From positions 1 through 9,423 of the forward strand of contig JAGLGG010000156.1 of NCBI GenBank assembly GCA_023144145.1: 9,423 nucleotides of DNA, written 5' to 3'. This stretch comes from Anaerolineales bacterium. GTDB taxonomy: Bacteria > Chloroflexota > Anaerolineae > Anaerolineales > E44-bin32. Position 1 is the first letter of the stretch. Every line of letters begins with the position of its first letter. The position numbers and the translations under genes were made by a program. The notes under the pieces are model-generated. The model had not been told where the DNA came from. It saw only the letters and a list, made by a program, of their open reading frames with translations, and made no database searches. Shown here in pieces: positions 7,320-9,423 of this stretch.

Positions 7320-7859
7320 CTAAAAGTCGTCTTCCACATCTAACTCGTCAGTTGATTGTGAAAAGACTTCTCTCTGGAATTCGATCCCTGATTTTTCTAT
7401 AAATGATTTGTAACTAGAAAATAGATCCTCTTCAGGATTCTCGACAAGTCCGTGTTTAACCGAATTAAAATGGACATACTGCAGTCTAGCAAGATAGTCT
7501 CGTTCGGATGAAATACATTTATCCCAATAATTATGCCAAATGCGCCGACCAGGTTTCTTATCGAAAGCATTAACATACCTTGCCGTGATCGAATGAACCG
7601 ATCGGATCAAGCTCGTCAAAGTATCAGCGTCCTCTGATGCTCTTGCGATAAAATGATAGTGATTATAAAGAATTGCCCAAGCCTCTAAATTCCACTCAAG
7701 CTCTGATGCTTTCTCATGTAATACCTTGCGCAAATATGCTCTTTTTATCTCAGTATTGAAAAACTTCTGTTTGTAGAGAGTAGAGCCTGTGATCATATAG
7801 ATTGTCCTAGGGATGAATAGATGAGGTGGATTATGAGTGTAATTTTTATATTCATCCAT
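7320..7859 (-). CDS. REP-associated tyrosine transposase (RAYT, Y1 HUH family)
   Basis: This 179-aa protein belongs to the IS200-like Y1 transposases of the RAYT type. The HUH metal-binding motif is ILYNHYHFI (H67-Y-H69). The catalytic tyrosine is most likely Y128 in YLARLQYVHFNSVKHGLV, which matches the Y-x-H-x-N-P-V-K-x-G-L-V pattern of the family with Ser for Pro. Length is normal, and both catalytic elements are present with no frameshift, so it may be active. RAYTs cut and join single-stranded DNA at REP palindromes and are thought to spread REPs; they are often single copy and kept by the host. REP-like palindromes flank it on both sides. ATG at 7859 has AAGGTG about seven bases upstream. 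It points the same way as the hyp genes. The Asp/Glu-rich tail (DELDVEDDF) is not part of the catalytic core. Confidence 0.9.
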   Translation of the reverse strand: MDEYKNYTHNPPHLFIPRTIYMITGSTLYKQKFFNTEIKRAYLRKVLHEKASELEWNLEAWAILYNHYHFIARASEDADTLTSLIRSVHSITARYVNAFDKKPGRRIWHNYWDKCISSERDYLARLQYVHFNSVKHGLVENPEEDLFSSYKSFIEKSGIEFQREVFSQSTDELDVEDDF

Positions 7860-7900
7860 CAGACAGCACCTTCAATTGAAAATATCTCCCCATAGAATCT

Positions 7901-7946
7901 GGAGTCCAGCGGCTTGCCGCTGGGCACCAGCAAGCTGGTGCACTCC
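7901..7946. repeat. REP-like palindrome, copy 2
   Basis: This copy has the same plan as copy 1: outer stem GGAGT (7901-7905) with ACTCC (7942-7946), hairpin 1 CCAGCGGC-TT-GCCGCTGG (7906-7923), hairpin 2 ACCAGC-AA-GCTGGT (7926-7939), and GC spacers after each. Hairpin 2 differs from copy 1 at three stem positions, and each change is matched on the other arm, so pairing is kept. It is in the same orientation as copy 1, 41 bases upstream of the transposase start. Confidence 0.88.
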
Positions 7947-7991
7947 TTACCTTTAATAAATGTCACAGCTCGACCTTAAACGCATCCTAAT

Positions 7992-8005
7992 AGCTTACGC
8001 ACTCC
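7992..8005. repeat. Truncated REP-like remnant
   Basis: AGCTTACGCACTCC here is identical to 8068-8081 and corresponds to the second arm of hairpin 2, the GC spacer and the ACTCC end of a REP. The 5' half cannot be recognised. The 45 bases between copy 2 and this remnant show no other structure. Confidence 0.5.
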
Positions 8006-8038
8006 AAATATCATTATCAACATTCCGCCTGGCATCGG

Positions 8039-8081
8039 CCTGAGCTTCGCTTAGGTTGCGCAAGCAGAGCTTACGCACTCC
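8039..8081. repeat. Divergent REP-like palindrome next to the hypD stop
   Basis: It has the order hairpin 1, GC, hairpin 2, GC, ACTCC: CCTGAGC-TTC-GCTTAGG (8039-8055, one G-T pair), GC at 8058-8059, GCAAGC-AGA-GCTTAC (8060-8074, one G-T pair), then GCACTCC. The 5' GGAGT arm is not recognisable. The sequence differs from copies 1 and 2 but keeps their plan and 3' end. It finishes two bases before the hypD stop codon and may serve as a 3'-end structure for the hypCD message. Confidence 0.55.
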
Positions 8082-8083
8082 GC

Positions 8084-9178
8084 TCAAGAAACCTCATGCC
8101 TCCCGTATTGATAATACGCCGCGCATGCTCCCTCAGCTGAAACCATCGTGGCGCCAAGCGGGCTTTCAGGGGTGCACTGCTCACCGAAAGCTGGGCAGTC
8201 ATGTGGCTTCTTCAACCCTTGGAGAATCAACCCCGAAATACACAGTGGTGATTCTTCAGTTTGAATTTTCTCTACATCAAAGCGCGCCTCCGCGTCAAAA
8301 CCCTGAAACTCTGGTCTCAATCGCCATCCACTCATGGGGATTACGCCAATCCCGCGCCATTTCCTATCACATTCTTCAAACACTTGATCGATAATTTCTT
8401 GTGCACGCCGATTTCCTTCAAGGGTTACCGACCTCTTGTAGGCATTGTCGGCAATCTTATTCCCCGCCTCCAAGTGCTTTACGGTTGTCAATATTCCATC
8501 TGCAATGTCGAAAGGCTCAAATCCAGTTACAACAATCGGCACTCCGTATTTCTCAGCAATCGGGCCATATTCCCAATAACCCATCACCGCACAAACATGC
8601 CCAGCAGCCAAGAAACCCTGTACTCGGTTTTCGGGTGAGCCCAGAATGGCGTGCATCGCTGGAGGAACTCGTACATGTGATACCAAAACGCTATAGTTAG
8701 TGAGGCCGAGTGATTTCGCTTGTAGAACACTCATCGCGTTAGGCGGTGCAGTCGTCTCAAAACCGATCGCAAAAAATACAACCTGCTTGTCGGGGTTTTC
8801 CTGTGCAATTTTGATCGCGTCCAACGGCGAATAGATAACTCGAACATCACCCCCATTTGCGCGTACTGAAAACAAATCCATCCCTGATCCAGGCACCCGG
8901 AGCATATCCCCATAGGAGGTGAAAATCACCTCAGGCTGGGAGGCAATTGCCAAAGCCTTATCAATGAGCTCCAACGGAGTCACACAAACCGGACATCCCG
9001 GACCATGCACAAGCTCGATTTCATCTGGTAGGAGCTGGTCTAATCCATAGCGAACTATGGCATGTGTCTGACCACCACAGATCTCCATGATGACCCATGG
9101 CTTGGTAACCGTTTGTTTGATCTCATCAATCACCCGACCAACCAGTTCCTTATCTCTGAACTCGGTAACATACTTCAT
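8084..9178 (-). CDS. hypD: Hydrogenase maturation protein HypD
   Basis: This 364-aa protein is of normal length for HypD, the iron-sulfur scaffold on which the Fe(CN)2CO group of [NiFe] hydrogenases is assembled together with HypC. The conserved motifs are all visible: MEICGGQTH (C34, beside the proposed iron site), HGPGCPVCVTP (C62 and C65, the redox-active C-x2-C), FFAIGFETTAP, and a C-terminal cysteine set (SPLCISG, HDCPAFG, EQCTPESPLG, GACAAYY) for the [4Fe-4S] cluster. It starts 11 bases after the hypC stop, with GGTGAGTGGG between them as ribosome-binding region, so hypC and hypD form one unit. In most hyp operons hypE follows directly; here the REP/RAYT element intervenes. No residue expected to be essential is missing. 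Confidence 0.97.
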   Translation of the reverse strand: MKYVTEFRDKELVGRVIDEIKQTVTKPWVIMEICGGQTHAIVRYGLDQLLPDEIELVHGPGCPVCVTPLELIDKALAIASQPEVIFTSYGDMLRVPGSGMDLFSVRANGGDVRVIYSPLDAIKIAQENPDKQVVFFAIGFETTAPPNAMSVLQAKSLGLTNYSVLVSHVRVPPAMHAILGSPENRVQGFLAAGHVCAVMGYWEYGPIAEKYGVPIVVTGFEPFDIADGILTTVKHLEAGNKIADNAYKRSVTLEGNRRAQEIIDQVFEECDRKWRGIGVIPMSGWRLRPEFQGFDAEARFDVEKIQTEESPLCISGLILQGLKKPHDCPAFGEQCTPESPLGATMVSAEGACAAYYQYGRHEVS

Positions 9179-9189
9179 AACCCACTCAC

Positions 9190-9423
9190 CTACTCTGCGC
9201 TTTCACCGAGCTCTTCTCCAATATTTACGATTTCTCGAAGCATTTCAAGGGTTTCTTGCGCTTCCTTCTCACTGAGTTGGCTGATGGCAAAACCAACATG
9301 CACGATGACATATTCCCCAACGGCAGCATCGGGGACATATTCCAAGCATGCCTCGCGCACGACCCCCCCGAAGTCGACCTTCCCCATCTTCAAGTCATTG
9401 GTCTCATAAATTTCAGTGATTTT
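9190..9423 (-). CDS. hypC: Hydrogenase maturation chaperone HypC, 5' end outside window
   Basis: The frame is open to the window edge: the first visible residues KITEIYETND precede LKMGKVDFGGVVREACLEYVP, matching the HypC/HybG/HupF family, whose proteins begin MCLAxPGK. About seven residues, including the essential Cys2, lie beyond the window. The TTG at 9393 and the ATG at 9387 are internal. The visible part shows the OB-fold core VDFGGV, the GEYVIVHVGFAISQL segment, and the C-terminal helix with EAQETLEML. HypC binds HypD and carries the Fe(CN)2CO unit to the hydrogenase large-subunit precursor. Its 77 visible residues plus the missing start give the usual size of about 84. Confidence 0.93.
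   Translation of the reverse strand, partial: KITEIYETNDLKMGKVDFGGVVREACLEYVPDAAVGEYVIVHVGFAISQLSEKEAQETLEMLREIVNIGEELGESAE

Larger units (their letters stand above)
7267..7946. mobile_element. REP/RAYT cassette inserted between hypD and hypE
   Basis: A RAYT transposase gene (7320-7859, minus strand) is flanked by two similar palindromic repeats in the same orientation (7267-7314 and 7901-7946), the usual layout in which a REP-associated transposase sits between REP sequences. The outer limits are uncertain because decayed REP-like pieces continue to 8081, three bases short of the hypD stop. The cassette interrupts no gene. I could not identify target-site duplications, as expected for HUH transposases, which usually make none. 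Confidence 0.75.

Noticed and set aside
7267..7946. The palindromes as simple transcription terminators
   Set aside because: No T-run follows the stems on either strand, and the same complex structure flanks a RAYT gene, so REP elements fit better. An effect on transcription is still possible.
7267..8081. CRISPR-like array
   Set aside because: The repeats are few, unevenly spaced, vary in their stems and have no regular spacers or cas genes nearby.
9190..9393. HypC as a complete 67-aa protein starting at TTG 9393
   Set aside because: The frame stays open to the window edge, and the ten residues before it (KITEIYETND) match the HypC N-terminal region, so the gene is truncated by the window rather than short.

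Overview
The window reads as the chromosome of an anaerobic bacterium that combines Wood-Ljungdahl-type C1 metabolism with [NiFe]-hydrogenase maturation. Protein style (a fused HdrC-HdrB, a CooC-type ATPase, paired geranylgeranyl-reductase-like flavoproteins and a REP-associated transposase) is compatible with an anaerobic Chloroflexota lineage such as Anaerolineae. That placement is an impression from memory, not a result, and other anaerobic acetogen-like lineages are possible.

Left block, plus strand (1-3364): the 3' part of a methylenetetrahydrofolate reductase gene (metF-like, cut by the window edge). It is followed by a fused heterodisulfide-reductase-like iron-sulfur protein (HdrC domain then HdrB domain). 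Next is a 101-aa HdrC-like protein that has lost half of its cluster cysteines, and then a CooC-type nickel-insertion ATPase. The first three genes are closely spaced or overlapping. Together they suggest electron delivery from an Hdr module to MTHF reduction, next to a maturation factor for CO dehydrogenase. No HdrA, MvhD, MetV or CooS lies in view. A strong hairpin terminator (3384-3418) closes the block.

Right block, minus strand (9423 down to 3479), read in transcription order: hypC (5' end off the window), hypD, a REP/RAYT element (REP-associated tyrosine transposase gene with two intact and two decayed REP-like palindromes), hypE, then two adjacent paralogous FAD oxidoreductases of the geranylgeranyl reductase family separated by one base. 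HypC, HypD and HypE build and deliver the Fe(CN)2CO group of [NiFe] hydrogenases. The transposase cassette sits exactly in the hypD-hypE gap and leaves both reading frames and the hypE ribosome-binding site intact. A hairpin and a TATAAT-like box separate hypE from the flavoprotein pair, which may therefore have its own transcription start.

The most distinctive points are: (i) the residue-by-residue loss of cluster ligands in the small HdrC paralogue beside an intact one; (ii) REP palindromes with a two-hairpin plus closing-stem design and compensatory base changes, flanking their likely transposase inside a hyp operon; (iii) the flavoprotein pair, in which only one member has a C-x2-C at the substrate-side motif. 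No CRISPR array, tRNA or rRNA was seen.
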